Shown: one piece after another, positions 1-9,250 of the stretch
Layout of the letters: every line of letters starts with the position of its first letter
Numbering within the stretch: position 1 is the first letter of the stretch
Assembly: GCA_017964785.1 (NCBI GenBank)
Contig: JAGCRH010000044.1
Coordinates: forward strand, 1-35,137
Origin: Prevotella sp.
Lineage (GTDB): Bacteria; Bacteroidota; Bacteroidia; Bacteroidales; Bacteroidaceae
Reading direction: 5' to 3'
DNA length: 35,137 nt
Position numbers and translations under genes: made by a program
The notes under the pieces: model-generated
Databases searched by the model: none
Seen by the model: the letters and a program-made list of their open reading frames with translations, nothing else
What the model was told of the DNA's origin: nothing

Positions 1-24
1 AGCCAGGATCAAACTCTTCACTGT
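1..24 (-). rRNA. rrs: 16S rRNA gene, 5' end only
   Basis: The first 18 bases are the reverse complement of the universal 16S start (AGAGTTTGATCCTGGCT). The gene therefore runs off the left edge on the minus strand, and only its first ~24 bases are here. The mature 5' end is estimated at about position 24 and is not exact. A dedicated promoter and leader lie to the right. Confidence 0.95.
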
Positions 25-39
25 AAAAAGTATCTTTTG

Positions 40-73
40 ACAATGCACAGTGCACAAGGCACAATGCACTATC
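40..73. repeat. degenerate tandem 7-mers in the 16S leader
   Basis: Four consecutive 7-base units, ACAATGC, ACAGTGC, ACAAGGC and ACAATGC, occupy 40-67, followed by a partial unit ACTATCA. They lie about 16 bases upstream of the 16S 5' end, so they are transcribed as GCATTGT-type units in the rRNA leader. The unit length matches repeats at other junctions in this window, but the unit sequence is different. Confidence 0.85.
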
Positions 74-212
74 ATGTATTCTGCTCAGAACGACTATCCT
101 TGTATCAAGTTAGAAATTGAAACGGTCTGTCTTCTTTCTACCCAAGCACCAATATACATTAATATAAATATAAAGGCGCTCGCTTCTTGTACTACTTCTG
201 TCTATGTAAATC

Positions 213-224
213 TTTCAAAGAACA
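213..224 (-). promoter_or_regulatory. boxA-like motif in the rRNA leader
   Basis: On the minus strand the sequence is TGTTCTTTGAAA, close to the rrn antitermination boxA of E. coli (TGCTCTTTAACA). It lies between the rrn promoter and the 16S gene, where a boxA is expected. A GCCCAA/TTGGGC hairpin (245-250 with 255-260) precedes it in the transcript. The assignment rests on similarity and position only. Confidence 0.55.
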
Positions 225-271
225 CTCTTCTTTTTTGTGCCTCAGCCCAACTTTTTGGGCGAAAGCGGATG

Positions 272-303
272 CAAAGGTACGAACAATTTCAATACCATCC
301 AAA
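272..303 (-). promoter_or_regulatory. rrn promoter (Bacteroidota -33/-7)
   Basis: The minus strand carries TTTG (300-303), a 20-base spacer and TACCTTTG (272-279). This is a full match to the Bacteroidota housekeeping promoter TTTG-N19/20-TAnnTTTG. It faces the 16S gene and gives a leader of roughly 240 bases. The 13 bases around the -7 box recur at the promoter near the right edge of the window (34961-34974). Confidence 0.85.
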
Positions 304-391
304 TTTTAAACCAACTTTTTTCAAGATTTAACGAAAATTTTCGACTTTATTGACAAAATAACAACCTATACCTTATTAATATACATAAGGG

Positions 392-2707
392 CTACTCAAA
401 TATCTCCTCAATATCGTTCGCTTCGAGGGCATCTTCGACAAACGAACACGGGTCGTAACCAGCAGGTAAGTCAAAGATGGCATTCTCGTTATATCCCAGT
501 TGAGAATCCTTATAGACATTCTGCATATAAAGCGCGAAAATAGGCAGTGCCATCGTGGCTCCCTGACCCATCGACATGGACTCAAAGTGAATGTCACGAT
601 CATCGCCTCCTACCCAACATGCATTAACCAACGTCGGCGTGACGCCCATGAACCAAGCATCACTGTTATTGTTGGTCGTTCCCGTCTTACCGGCCAATTC
701 ACCTTTCATATTATATTTGTGACGCAAACGGCCCGCCGTACCTCCGTCGACAACGGCTTTGAGCATATAGAGCATCTTGTTGGCACTCTCTTCGCTGATC
801 ACCTCATTCATGCGGGGCGAGAACTGGGCAATGAGGTTTCCTTCGCCATCCTCAATCCTGGTAACAAACATGTGCGAGGCACGGATACCATGATTCACAA
901 AGGCGGTATAAGCACTGGCCATCTCACCAACTGTTATCTCGCAAGGGCCTAAACAAAGAGCCATGGACGGATGGATCTCGGGATTGTTGATGCCATACTC
1001 ATGAAGCAGATCGACAAAAGCCTGCGGACTGAGTTTACTCATCAGATAGGCAGAAATCCAGTTGTTAGACTGTTGAAGGCCCCATTTCAGGGTCACCATC
1101 TCACCATAACGGGCATGTCCGCTGTTACGAGGTGTCCATGGTCTGCCAGCCACCATATAGGTCTGCTGTACATTCGGCGCAAGGTCGCAGGGAGAAAAAC
1201 CATTTTCCATAGCCAAGGAATAAAGGAAAGGCTTAATGGTAGAACCCACCTGACGGCGACCTTCCATCACCATATCGTAAGCGAAATGAGAGAAGTCAAG
1301 ACCACCCACGTATGCCTTCACATGACCGTTCTGCGGACAGATACTCATGAAGCCTGTACGGAGAAACGATTTGTAATATTTTATCGAGTCAATCGGTGTC
1401 ATGATGGTATCAATCTCACCATGGTAGGTAAAGATAGACATCGGCACCGGCGTCTGGAAAGACTTCTGGATTTCAGCATCAGAAGCACCATCCTCCTTCA
1501 AGACACGATAGCGCTCACACTGACGCACATTTCGCATCAGGATCTGTTGCACCTGTTGCTTGCTCAGAGAACTCGAATACGGGAAATTGGCCTTCGATTT
1601 CTTACCCTGATTGAAATTGGGTTGAAGGTATTTCACCACATGTTCGTAGACAGCCTGTTCAGCGTATTTCTGCATCCTGGAATCGATGGTTGTGTGTACA
1701 CGAAGGCCATCCGTATAGATGCTATAAGGCTCGCCATTACGCTTCTTGTTCTTATTGCACCAACCGCACAAAGGATCTGATTCCCAATTAATTGAATCTA
1801 CATAATATTTAATCATATTCCAAGAAGCATAGAGTGCACGCTCAGGTTTCTTTGCCGTCATATAACGACGCAGGAAATCGCGGAAATAGGTAGCGATACC
1901 ATCCTTGTGATCGGCTACATGGAAATGAAGTTCAACAAGTTCTGCACTATATTTGTCATAGTCGGCCTGACTCAGATAACCAGCCTTCACCATCTGTCCG
2001 AGTACCACATTCCGACGCTCCTTACTACGCTCTGGACTACGCACGGGATTATAATAAGAAGGGTTCTTACAGAGACCTATCAGCGTAGCGGCCTCATTGA
2101 CAGTCAGGTCTTTGGGCTCCTTACTAAAATAGGTATTAGAAGCCGTCTTGATGCCAACGGCATTATGCAAGAAGTCAAAATAATTCAGGTACATCGTCAG
2201 GATCTCATCCTTCGTATAATTACGCTCCAACTTGACAGCAATCACCCACTCTATTGGTTTTTGGAGAACACGTTCAAGTGTGGTCTGGGCCCGTTCTGTG
2301 GTCCACACCTGCTTGGCCAACTGCTGGGTGATGGTAGAGCCGCCACCTGCACTTTTCTGTCCCATCAGTCCACGCTTGACAATCGCACGTCCCAAAGCAT
2401 AGAAGTCAATGCCAGAGTGCTCGTAGAAGCGCACATCCTCAGTGGCAACAAGTGCATGGACGAGATGTGGCGAGAGTTTGGTATAGTCGACCATCACGCG
2501 GTTCTCACGATTGTAGTTCCATGTACCCATCAACTTGCCGTCACTGGAATAAATCTGGGTGGCAAAGCGGTTAATGGGATTTTGCAGGTCCTCGATAGGT
2601 GGCATGTAGCCAATCCAACCCTCGTTGATGGCATAGAATGCAACGCCCGTACCAAGCACAAACAATATCAATAAAGTCCACAATAAGCCGACAAAAAACT
2701 TCCTCAT
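392..2707 (-). CDS. mrcA: class A penicillin-binding protein (PBP1A type)
   Basis: This bifunctional peptidoglycan synthase polymerises lipid II with its glycosyltransferase domain and cross-links stem peptides with its transpeptidase domain. The 771-residue protein has one N-terminal membrane anchor (about 5-27). The GT51 domain shows the catalytic Glu90 in EDVRFYEHSG and the GGSTITQQLAKQ motif at 122-133. The transpeptidase domain shows STIK (Ser489 nucleophile, Lys492), SNN at 547-549 and KTGT at 674-677. All active-site motifs are intact and the length is normal for the family. It starts at an ATG with a TAATTTTG -7 box about 26 bases upstream. It is transcribed divergently from pyrBI and ends just before the rrn promoter region. 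The symbol follows common usage; Bacteroidota paralogues carry varying names. Confidence 0.93.
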   Translation of the reverse strand: MRKFFVGLLWTLLILFVLGTGVAFYAINEGWIGYMPPIEDLQNPINRFATQIYSSDGKLMGTWNYNRENRVMVDYTKLSPHLVHALVATEDVRFYEHSGIDFYALGRAIVKRGLMGQKSAGGGSTITQQLAKQVWTTERAQTTLERVLQKPIEWVIAVKLERNYTKDEILTMYLNYFDFLHNAVGIKTASNTYFSKEPKDLTVNEAATLIGLCKNPSYYNPVRSPERSKERRNVVLGQMVKAGYLSQADYDKYSAELVELHFHVADHKDGIATYFRDFLRRYMTAKKPERALYASWNMIKYYVDSINWESDPLCGWCNKNKKRNGEPYSIYTDGLRVHTTIDSRMQKYAEQAVYEHVVKYLQPNFNQGKKSKANFPYSSSLSKQQVQQILMRNVRQCERYRVLKEDGASDAEIQKSFQTPVPMSIFTYHGEIDTIMTPIDSIKYYKSFLRTGFMSICPQNGHVKAYVGGLDFSHFAYDMVMEGRRQVGSTIKPFLYSLAMENGFSPCDLAPNVQQTYMVAGRPWTPRNSGHARYGEMVTLKWGLQQSNNWISAYLMSKLSPQAFVDLLHEYGINNPEIHPSMALCLGPCEITVGEMASAYTAFVNHGIRASHMFVTRIEDGEGNLIAQFSPRMNEVISEESANKMLYMLKAVVDGGTAGRLRHKYNMKGELAGKTGTTNNNSDAWFMGVTPTLVNACWVGGDDRDIHFESMSMGQGATMALPIFALYMQNVYKDSQLGYNENAIFDLPAGYDPCSFVEDALEANDIEEIFE

Positions 2708-2732
2708 ATACCAATTTTTGATTATCTTGGTG

Positions 2733-2740
2733 CAAAATTA
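2733..2740 (-). promoter_or_regulatory. -7 box for the PBP gene
   Basis: The minus strand reads TAATTTTG, a match to the Bacteroidota -7 box, 26 bases before the PBP start codon. No clear TTTG was found about 20 bases further upstream, so only the -7 half is supported. Confidence 0.5.
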
Positions 2741-2783
2741 CGAAATTCTTCAAAAATATCGCACGAAATCGGGAAATAATGTG

Positions 2784-2791
2784 TAATTTTG
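2784..2791 (+). promoter_or_regulatory. -7 box for pyrBI
   Basis: The plus strand reads TAATTTTG 24 bases before the pyrB ATG at 2815. It overlaps the reading frame of a possible longer pyrB N-terminus (in-frame start at 2779), which supports the start at 2815. A convincing -33 box is not visible. It is back to back with the PBP -7 box. Confidence 0.5.
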
Positions 2792-2814
2792 TGCCATCAA
2801 TCCAAAAAACAGTA

Positions 2815-3762
2815 ATGGAAAAGCATAATTTTGTGACCATTGCCGACCTCACGAAAGAGAAGATTCTCTACATGATTGAGTTGGCAGAAGAGTTTGAGAA
2901 GCATCCGAACAGGGAGTTGTTGAAAGGAAAAGTCGTCGCCACACTTTTCTTCGAGCCTTCTACGCGTACCCGTCTCTCTTTTGAGACAGCCGCCAACCGT
3001 CTGGGAGCCCGGGTGATTGGTTTTGCCGACCCGAAGATTACCAGCGGTACGAAGGGTGAGACGCTGAAAGACACCATTCTGATGGTGTCCAACTACGCCG
3101 ATGTCATCGTGATGCGCCACTATATCGAGGGGGCAGCCGTCTATGCTTCGGAAGTAGCCCCCATCCCCATCGTGAATGCCGGTGACGGTGCCCACCAGCA
3201 CCCCTCGCAGTGTATGCTCGACCTTTACAGCATCTACAAGACCCAGGGCACATTGGAGAATCTTAATATATATATGGTGGGCGACCTGAAATACGGTCGG
3301 ACAGTACACTCGCTACTGATGGCTATGCGCCACTTCAACCCCACGTTCCATTTTGTGGCCCCCAAAGAGTTGGCCATGCCACAGGAATACAAACTCTACT
3401 GCAAGGAGCACGGTATCAAGTATCAGGAACATACCGCTTTCAACGAGAAGATCATCGCCGATGCGGACATCCTCTATATGACCCGTGTGCAGAAGGAACG
3501 CTTCTCTGACCTGATGGAGTACGAACGGGTAAAGAATGTGTACGTGCTGAACAACGATCTGTTGAAGAGCGCCAAGCCCAACATGAAGATCCTCCATCCC
3601 CTGCCCCGCGTGAATGAAATCGCCTACGAGGTGGATGACAACCCACACGCCTACTATATCCAGCAGGCCGGCAACGGACTCTTTGCCCGTGAGGCCATCT
3701 TCTGCGATGTGCTCGGTATCAGTCTCGATGAAGTTAAAAACGACAAAACGATTATACGATGA
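2815..3762 (+). CDS. pyrB: aspartate carbamoyltransferase, catalytic chain
   Basis: The enzyme condenses carbamoyl phosphate and aspartate to N-carbamoylaspartate, the committed step of pyrimidine synthesis. The 315-residue protein has the carbamoyl-phosphate loop STRTR at 49-53 (within [13 protein letters not shown]) and the aspartate-domain signature HPLPRV near the C-terminus, both characteristic of the family. The ATG at 2815 is preferred over an in-frame start at 2779, because the -7 box overlaps the longer version and family members begin close to this point. The stop codon overlaps the start of pyrI by 4 bases, so the two subunits are probably translationally coupled and made together. 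Confidence 0.96.
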   Translation: MEKHNFVTIADLTKEKILYMIELAEEFEKHPNRELLKGKVVATLFFEPSTRTRLSFETAANRLGARVIGFADPKITSGTKGETLKDTILMVSNYADVIVMRHYIEGAAVYASEVAPIPIVNAGDGAHQHPSQCMLDLYSIYKTQGTLENLNIYMVGDLKYGRTVHSLLMAMRHFNPTFHFVAPKELAMPQEYKLYCKEHGIKYQEHTAFNEKIIADADILYMTRVQKERFSDLMEYERVKNVYVLNNDLLKSAKPNMKILHPLPRVNEIAYEVDDNPHAYYIQQAGNGLFAREAIFCDVLGISLDEVKNDKTIIR

Positions 3763-4205
3763 ACAAGAAAGAACGTCTGGTTGCCGCCATTGAACAAGGC
3801 ACCGTGATTGACCATATACCGGCAGAGAAGACCTATCAGGTGGCAAGCCTTCTCGGTCTTTTTGACTTAGACACACCGGTAACCATCGGTTTCAACTACC
3901 CCTCGCAGAAGGTGGGCAATAAAGGCATCATCAAGGTGTCGGACAAGTTCTTCACCGACGATGAGATCTCGCGTCTCTCGGTAGTAGCGCCAAAGGTGAT
4001 CCTCAACATTATCCGCGACTACGAGGTGGTGGAGAAGAAAACCGTTGAGACACCTGACGAAATCAAAGGCATCGTGAAGTGCAACAACCCCAAGTGCATC
4101 ACGAACAACGAGCCGATGGCAACCCATTTCCACGTGGCTGACGGTATCCTGACCTGCCACTACTGCGAGAAAGAACAAGACATCAGCAAAGTGGAACTGT
4201 GTTAG
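3759..4205 (+). CDS. pyrI: aspartate carbamoyltransferase, regulatory chain
   Basis: This 148-residue regulatory subunit binds nucleotide effectors and links catalytic trimers in the ATCase holoenzyme. The C-terminal zinc site is complete: Cys108 and Cys113 (CNNPKC) with Cys133 and Cys136 (CHYC). The N-terminal allosteric domain covers about residues 1-95. It overlaps pyrB by 4 bases. A pyrBI pair implies an allosteric, enterobacterial-like class B ATCase. No terminator follows. The stop codon is immediately followed by tandem 8-mers and then glyA, so read-through into glyA is likely. Confidence 0.96.
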   Translation: MNKKERLVAAIEQGTVIDHIPAEKTYQVASLLGLFDLDTPVTIGFNYPSQKVGNKGIIKVSDKFFTDDEISRLSVVAPKVILNIIRDYEVVEKKTVETPDEIKGIVKCNNPKCITNNEPMATHFHVADGILTCHYCEKEQDISKVELC

Positions 4206-4260
4206 AATTGAAAAATTTAAGAATTTAAGAATTGAAGTTCTGAAAAATTGAAGTTTTAAA
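4206..4260. repeat. tandem 8-mers between pyrI and glyA
   Basis: Directly after the pyrI stop codon come AATTGAAA, AATTTAAG, AATTTAAG, AATTGAAG, TTCTGAAA and AATTGAAG, then a partial TTTTAAA: six 8-base units plus 7 bases, with no gaps. The array takes up most of the 72-base spacer. No -7 promoter box for glyA is visible in the spacer. It is neither a hairpin nor a CRISPR. Confidence 0.85.
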
Positions 4261-4277
4261 CCCTATAAGCAAAAACA

Positions 4278-5558
4278 ATGAACAGAGACAACACAATCTT
4301 TGAGTTGATTGAGAAAGAGCATCAGCGCCAATTGAAAGGCATTGAACTGATTGCCAGTGAGAATTTCGTAAGCGATCAGGTGATGGAGGCCATGGGCTCC
4401 TACCTGACCAACAAGTATGCCGAGGGCTATCCTGGACACCGTTACTATGGTGGCTGTCAGGTAGTTGACGAGGTGGAGCAGTTGGCTATTGACCGTGTCT
4501 GCAAACTCTTCGGAGCCGAGTATGCCAACGTACAGCCCCACTCCGGTGCACAGGCTAACGCTGCCGTTCTGTTGGCAGTGTTAAAGCCCGGTGACACCTT
4601 TATGGGATTGAACCTCGATCATGGTGGGCACCTCTCCCATGGTTCGCATGTAAATACCTCCGGCCTCATTTATAACCCCATCGGCTACAACCTGAACAAG
4701 GAGACGGGTCGCGTGGACTATGACGAGATGGAGCAACTGGCCTTAGAGCACAAGCCGAAGTTGATCATCGGCGGTGGCTCCGCTTACAGCCGTGAGTGGG
4801 ACTACAAGCGCATGCGCGAGATTGCCGACAAGGTGGGTGCCCTGCTGATGATCGACATGGCACACCCCGCCGGACTCATCGCCGCCGGCCTGCTGGAGAA
4901 CCCCGTGAAGTGGGCTCACATCGTGACCTCTACCACCCACAAGACCCTGCGTGGTCCTCGTGGCGGTATCATCCTGATGGGCAAGGACTTTGAGAACCCC
5001 TGGGGCTATAAGACGCCAAAGGGTGTCGTGAAGATGATGTCAACATTACTCAATTCTGCCGTCTTCCCTGGACAGCAGGGCGGTCCGTTGGAGCACGTGA
5101 TTGCAGCCAAGGCCGTTGCCTTCGGTGAGGCATTGCAGCCTGAGTTCAAGGAGTGGGCCAAGCAGGTTCAGAAGAACGCCAAGGTGCTCGCCGAGGAACT
5201 CGTGAAGCGCGGCTTCGGCATCGTCAGCGGCGGCACCGACAACCACTCGATGCTCGTCGACCTGCGCTCGAAGTATCCCGACCTGACGGGTAAGGTGGCA
5301 GAGAATGCACTCGTGGCTGCCGACATCACCGTGAACAAGAACATGGTGCCGTTTGATAGTCGCAGTGCCTTCCAGACCTCCGGCATCCGTCTCGGAACTC
5401 CCGCCATCACCACCCGTGGTGCCAAGGAGGATCTGATGGTTCAGATTGCTGCCTGGATTGAGGAAGTACTCAACGATCCTGAGAATGAACAGGTGATTGC
5501 TTCCGTTCGCGCTCGTGTGAACGAGAAGATGAAGGAATATCCCCTCTTCGCTTATTAA
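4278..5558 (+). CDS. glyA: serine hydroxymethyltransferase
   Basis: This PLP enzyme interconverts serine and glycine and charges tetrahydrofolate with one-carbon units for purine, thymidylate and methionine synthesis. It has 426 residues. The PLP-binding lysine is Lys222 in [13 protein letters not shown] (family motif [13 protein letters not shown]). The N-terminal substrate region IELIASENF and the [13 protein letters not shown] loop are both present. It is likely co-transcribed with pyrBI, since no separate promoter is visible and the spacer consists mainly of short tandem repeats. A strong intrinsic terminator follows at 5591-5618. Confidence 0.96.
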   Translation: MNRDNTIFELIEKEHQRQLKGIELIASENFVSDQVMEAMGSYLTNKYAEGYPGHRYYGGCQVVDEVEQLAIDRVCKLFGAEYANVQPHSGAQANAAVLLAVLKPGDTFMGLNLDHGGHLSHGSHVNTSGLIYNPIGYNLNKETGRVDYDEMEQLALEHKPKLIIGGGSAYSREWDYKRMREIADKVGALLMIDMAHPAGLIAAGLLENPVKWAHIVTSTTHKTLRGPRGGIILMGKDFENPWGYKTPKGVVKMMSTLLNSAVFPGQQGGPLEHVIAAKAVAFGEALQPEFKEWAKQVQKNAKVLAEELVKRGFGIVSGGTDNHSMLVDLRSKYPDLTGKVAENALVAADITVNKNMVPFDSRSAFQTSGIRLGTPAITTRGAKEDLMVQIAAWIEEVLNDPENEQVIASVRARVNEKMKEYPLFAY

Positions 5559-5590
5559 TATATATAATAAGGTATAAGTATTTAATTTAG

Positions 5591-5618
5591 CCTCCTGATC
5601 CTATTCAGGAGGTTTTTT
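5591..5618 (+). terminator. intrinsic terminator after glyA
   Basis: A perfect 8-base stem, CCTCCTGA (5591-5598) with TCAGGAGG (5605-5612), has a 6-base loop and is followed by six T residues. It ends the pyrB-pyrI-glyA unit. A TAATAAGGT motif that recurs elsewhere in the window lies between the stop codon and this hairpin (5565-5573). Confidence 0.9.
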
Positions 5619-5768
5619 CATGACATAAGGAAAAATTATCAAATGTTAATCTTCCTTAACAATGGCAAGAAGGTTTTTACTTTGGGAGGTTAAAAGCGTC
5701 TAAGAGACATTGAAAGGTGTAAAAGTAACAATTATCTAAATATTTTTAATCACTAACATCATTAATTT

Positions 5769-7067
5769 ATGAAAAAACTTTTTCTTTCGTTAATGGCTTT
5801 CGCAAGCCTGACGGCATCAGCACAATTTGGTGCCCAAAGAGGAAACCCTGTTGTTCCTTCAGTAAAAGCAGAGGTTGAGGACTTCAAACCAGCAATTACC
5901 AATCAGGAGAACAAGCAGTTCCCCGCTGTAAACTCAAAGCGCCAGGTACGTGCACAAATCTCCGCTCCCAAGGCTACTTTCGTGGGACTCGACATTGCCG
6001 GCAAGATCTATGAGATGACCAAAGATGAGAACGGCGTATGGACCGGTACCTCAGAGCCTCAGGACGAGGGCTTCCACTATTATCAGTTGAATATCGACGG
6101 TGCCAACGTGCCAGACCCCAATAGTCTCTATTACTACGGTGCCAGCCGTTGGGGAAGCGGTATCGAGGTTCCTTCCGACGACATGGATTTCTGGCAGGTG
6201 AAAAACGTGCCGCAGGGCTCGATGTGTGAGGTCTTCTACTGGTCGACCTACACGGAGAAGATGCGTCGTTGCCATGTCTATCTGCCTCACGAGTACTTCA
6301 CCAATCCCACCAAGAAATTCCCTGTATTCTATCTGCAGCATGGTATGGGTGAGAACGAGTACGGCTGGGCCGAGCAGGGTCACACCGCTCAGATTATGGA
6401 CAACCTGATTGCCGAGGGCAAGGCCGTTCCCTGTATCATCGTGATGGATAACGGTCTGAACACACAACGTCCTGGTGAGGCTGGCGGCTTTGGCGGCTTT
6501 GGCGGTCCGCGTCCACAGGGTGCTCCCGGTGCAGGTCCTCAGGGTGCCCGTCCGCAAGGTGCTCCTCAGGGAGGCTTCGGTCAGGGTGGTCAGCGTCCAC
6601 AAGGTGCTCCCGGACAGGGTGGCCAGCGTCGTGGCTTTGGTGGCTTCGGTGGTTTCTCAGAGGGTTTCAAGAATGTGCTTTTCAATGATATCATCCCGAT
6701 GATTGAGAAGAACTACCGTGTGATTGCCGATCCTCAGCACCGTGCATACGCCGGTCTGTCAATGGGTGGCATGCAGGCCCGTGAGATCACACTGGCCAAT
6801 CCGGAGAAGTTTGCATACGTAGGCTCTTTCAGCAGCGGTGCATGGAATGTTGACCAGGTGAAGGGCTCAGAAGGCTTCGCCAAGAATGTCAAACTGCTCT
6901 TCATGAGCGGTGGCGGCAAGGAGAACATGGGTTGCGTCGAGGCAGCCAAGAACATCAAGGAGCAACTCGGCATGAATGCCGTCGGTTACGAGTCTCCAGG
7001 CACAGCCCACGAGTGGCACACCTGGCGTCGCAGTTTGTACCAGTTCGCTCAGTTGATCTTCAAATAA
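5769..7067 (+). CDS. secreted alpha/beta-hydrolase esterase with Gly/Gln/Pro insert
   Basis: This is probably an exported carbohydrate esterase of the esterase D / feruloyl-acetyl xylan esterase (CE1-like) type. The 432 residues begin with a signal peptide (MKKLFLSLMAFASLTASA, predicted cut before Gln19). A beta-sandwich glycogen-binding-like domain follows at about 60-150, then the hydrolase domain. The nucleophile is Ser331 in GLSMGGMQ, and the catalytic His is probably His417 (or His414) in HEWHTWRR. Residues 239-297 are a low-complexity stretch of GGFGG and RPQGAPG repeats inserted before the nucleophile. The natural substrate is not shown by sequence; arabinoxylan esters would fit the family. 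A 210-base upstream region holds only a partial -7 box (TACTTTG near 5680). A terminator follows. Confidence 0.82.
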   Translation: MKKLFLSLMAFASLTASAQFGAQRGNPVVPSVKAEVEDFKPAITNQENKQFPAVNSKRQVRAQISAPKATFVGLDIAGKIYEMTKDENGVWTGTSEPQDEGFHYYQLNIDGANVPDPNSLYYYGASRWGSGIEVPSDDMDFWQVKNVPQGSMCEVFYWSTYTEKMRRCHVYLPHEYFTNPTKKFPVFYLQHGMGENEYGWAEQGHTAQIMDNLIAEGKAVPCIIVMDNGLNTQRPGEAGGFGGFGGPRPQGAPGAGPQGARPQGAPQGGFGQGGQRPQGAPGQGGQRRGFGGFGGFSEGFKNVLFNDIIPMIEKNYRVIADPQHRAYAGLSMGGMQAREITLANPEKFAYVGSFSSGAWNVDQVKGSEGFAKNVKLLFMSGGGKENMGCVEAAKNIKEQLGMNAVGYESPGTAHEWHTWRRSLYQFAQLIFK

Positions 7068-7090
7068 GAATACACCTTAATCATTATACG

Positions 7091-7128
7091 GAGGCGGCAC
7101 TGCTGGAAAGGCAGGGGCCGCCTCTTTT
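7091..7128 (+). terminator. intrinsic terminator after the esterase gene
   Basis: GAGGCGGC (7091-7098) pairs with GCCGCCTC (7117-7124), with a smaller CTGC/GCAG pairing inside the loop, followed by four T residues. It separates the esterase gene from htpG. Confidence 0.85.
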
Positions 7129-7186
7129 CGTTTGGCACGGTATTTGCAAGGGTATTGGCAAAAATAAATAATAAAAAAGTATAACT

Positions 7187-9250
7187 ATGCAAAAAGGTAA
7201 TATCGGTGTAACGACTGAGAATATATTTCCAGTCATCAAGAAGTTTCTTTATAGTGACCACGAGATTTTCCTCCGTGAGATGATTTCCAATGCCGTCGAT
7301 GCGACGCAGAAGTTGAAGACCCTGCAAGAAAAGGGCGACTTCAAGGGTGAACTCGGCGACCTGACCGTGCGTGTCAATTTTGATGCCGACAAGGGTACCA
7401 TCACCATCAGCGACCATGGTATCGGCATGACGGAGGAAGAGATCGACAAGTACATCAACCAGATCGCCTTCTCGGGCGTGACGGATTTCCTTGAAAAATA
7501 CAAGGACAATGCCAACAACATCATCGGCCATTTCGGACTTGGTTTCTACTCTTCGTTCATGGTATCAAAGAAGGTAGAGATCATCACCAAGTCATGGAAG
7601 GACGATGTCAAGGCCGTGAAGTGGAGTTGCGACGGTAGTCCTGCCTACGAGATCGATGACGCAGAACGCGCAGAGAGAGGTACAGATATCATTCTGTATA
7701 TCGACGACGACAGCAAGGAGTTCCTCGATAAGTACAAACTCGAAGGTCTGTTGCAAAAGTACTGCAAGTTCATGGCTGTGCCCGTGGCCTTCGGCAAGAA
7801 ACAGGAGTGGTCGAAGGACGAGAGTAAGATGGTGGACACCGCAGAGGATAATATTATTAATAATGTAGAGCCACTGTGGACCAAGACACCATCGACGCTG
7901 AAAGACGAGGACTACAAGAGTTTCTACCGTACCCTCTACCCCATGAGCGACGAGCCGCTGTTCTGGATTCACCTGAACGTGGACTACCCCTTCAACCTCA
8001 CGGGTATCCTCTACTTCCCCAAAATCAAGTCGAACATCGAATTGCAGCGTAACAAGATTCAACTCTACTGCAATCAGGTCTTCGTGACGGATCAGGTGGA
8101 GGGCATCGTACCGGAGTTCCTGACGCTGTTGCACGGTGTTATCGACTCGCCGGACATCCCGCTGAACGTGAGCCGTTCGTATTTGCAGAGCGACCGTGAG
8201 GTGAAGAAGATCTCCACATATATCACCAAGAAGGTGGCTGACCGCTTGAAGGCCATCTTCGGCGAGAACCGCAAGGAGTACGAGGAGAAGTGGGATGATC
8301 TGAAACTCTTCATCAACTACGGCATCCTCTCTGAGGAGAATTTCTACGACCGTGCCAAGGAGTTTGCCCTGATGAAGGATACGGAGGGTAAATACTTCAC
8401 CTTCGACGAATACCGCAAACTCATCGAGGCCAACCAGAAGGATAAGGACGACATGCTCGTCTACCTCTATGCCACCGACAAGGAAGAGCAGTACTGTTAT
8501 ATCAAGGCCGCCCAGGACAAGGGTTACAGCGTATTGCTGCTCGACGGCCAACTCGACGTGCCGACCATCCAGACCTTGGAACAGAAATTCGAGAAGAGCC
8601 GTTTCACCCGTGTAGACTCCGACATCATCGACCGTCTGATCGTAAAGAGCGACGCTCCTAAGTCGAACTTGTCAGAAGACGAGAGTGACAATTTGTCAGC
8701 CGTGTTCCGCACCCAGTTGCCGAAGATTGACAAGACCGAGTTTATGGTGCAAGTAGATGCCCTCGGTGCCGAGGCCCGTCCGGTCATCATCACACAGAAC
8801 GAGTATATGCGTCGTATGAAGGATATGAGCAAGTTCCAGGCTGGCATGGGTTTCTACGGACAGATGCCCGACTCGTTTAATCTCGTGCTGAACTCAGACC
8901 ATCCGTTGGTGAAGAAGGTACTCGACGAGAGCAAATCCGCCACCGAAGAGGCCTTAAAACCTATCGTCGCAGAACTGAAAGGTCAGGAGGCTCGTCTGGC
9001 TGCCATCCGTCAGGCTCAGGACAAAAAGAAGTACGACGAGATCACTCAGGAAGAGAAAGACCAGAAGGCCGAGGCTGAAAAGGCCGTACAGGCTGAGAAA
9101 GACAAGAAAACTGCCGTTATCGCTGACTATGCGAAGGGCAACTCCATCGTTCACCAACTCATTGACTTGGCTCTCCTCCAAAACGGTATGCTGAAAGGCG
9201 AGGCGCTCGATAAGTTCCTGAAGCGTTCTGTCGAACTGATCAAACCATGA
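7187..9250 (+). CDS. htpG: Hsp90 chaperone HtpG
   Basis: This 687-residue ATP-dependent cytosolic chaperone has the GHKL ATP-binding domain at the N-terminus: REMISNAVDA, with the Asn-containing motif that binds Mg-ATP, then DHGIGMTEEEI and the GHFGLGFYSSFMV lid and glycine-rich segment. The middle domain carries the conserved LNVSRSYLQ segment, with the conserved arginine. The C-terminal part is rich in Lys and Glu (about 600-640) and probably helical. The short spacer upstream shows no convincing canonical promoter. The stop codon overlaps nth by 4 bases. Confidence 0.96.
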   Translation: MQKGNIGVTTENIFPVIKKFLYSDHEIFLREMISNAVDATQKLKTLQEKGDFKGELGDLTVRVNFDADKGTITISDHGIGMTEEEIDKYINQIAFSGVTDFLEKYKDNANNIIGHFGLGFYSSFMVSKKVEIITKSWKDDVKAVKWSCDGSPAYEIDDAERAERGTDIILYIDDDSKEFLDKYKLEGLLQKYCKFMAVPVAFGKKQEWSKDESKMVDTAEDNIINNVEPLWTKTPSTLKDEDYKSFYRTLYPMSDEPLFWIHLNVDYPFNLTGILYFPKIKSNIELQRNKIQLYCNQVFVTDQVEGIVPEFLTLLHGVIDSPDIPLNVSRSYLQSDREVKKISTYITKKVADRLKAIFGENRKEYEEKWDDLKLFINYGILSEENFYDRAKEFALMKDTEGKYFTFDEYRKLIEANQKDKDDMLVYLYATDKEEQYCYIKAAQDKGYSVLLLDGQLDVPTIQTLEQKFEKSRFTRVDSDIIDRLIVKSDAPKSNLSEDESDNLSAVFRTQLPKIDKTEFMVQVDALGAEARPVIITQNEYMRRMKDMSKFQAGMGFYGQMPDSFNLVLNSDHPLVKKVLDESKSATEEALKPIVAELKGQEARLAAIRQAQDKKKYDEITQEEKDQKAEAEKAVQAEKDKKTAVIADYAKGNSIVHQLIDLALLQNGMLKGEALDKFLKRSVELIKP

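Noticed and set aside
40..73. CRISPR-like array
   Set aside because: Units are 7 bases with no spacers between them; no cas genes are in the window.
50..331. 93-codon plus-strand frame in the rRNA leader
   Set aside because: It opposes the rrn leader and promoter, contains the 7-mers, and has no ribosome-binding site or similarity.
971..1780. 269-codon plus-strand frame
   Set aside because: Antisense to the PBP gene, whose catalytic motifs are all on the minus strand.
2779..2814. N-terminal extension of pyrB
   Set aside because: The extended start precedes and overlaps the -7 box, so it could not be on the transcript; family members start at the ATG at 2815.
7130..7165. Promoter for htpG (TTTGGC / TATTGG)
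   Set aside because: Spacing is 18 and the -7 box lacks TTTG; not good enough to list.
7592..8551. 319-codon minus-strand frame
   Set aside because: Antisense to htpG; no promoter, no domain.
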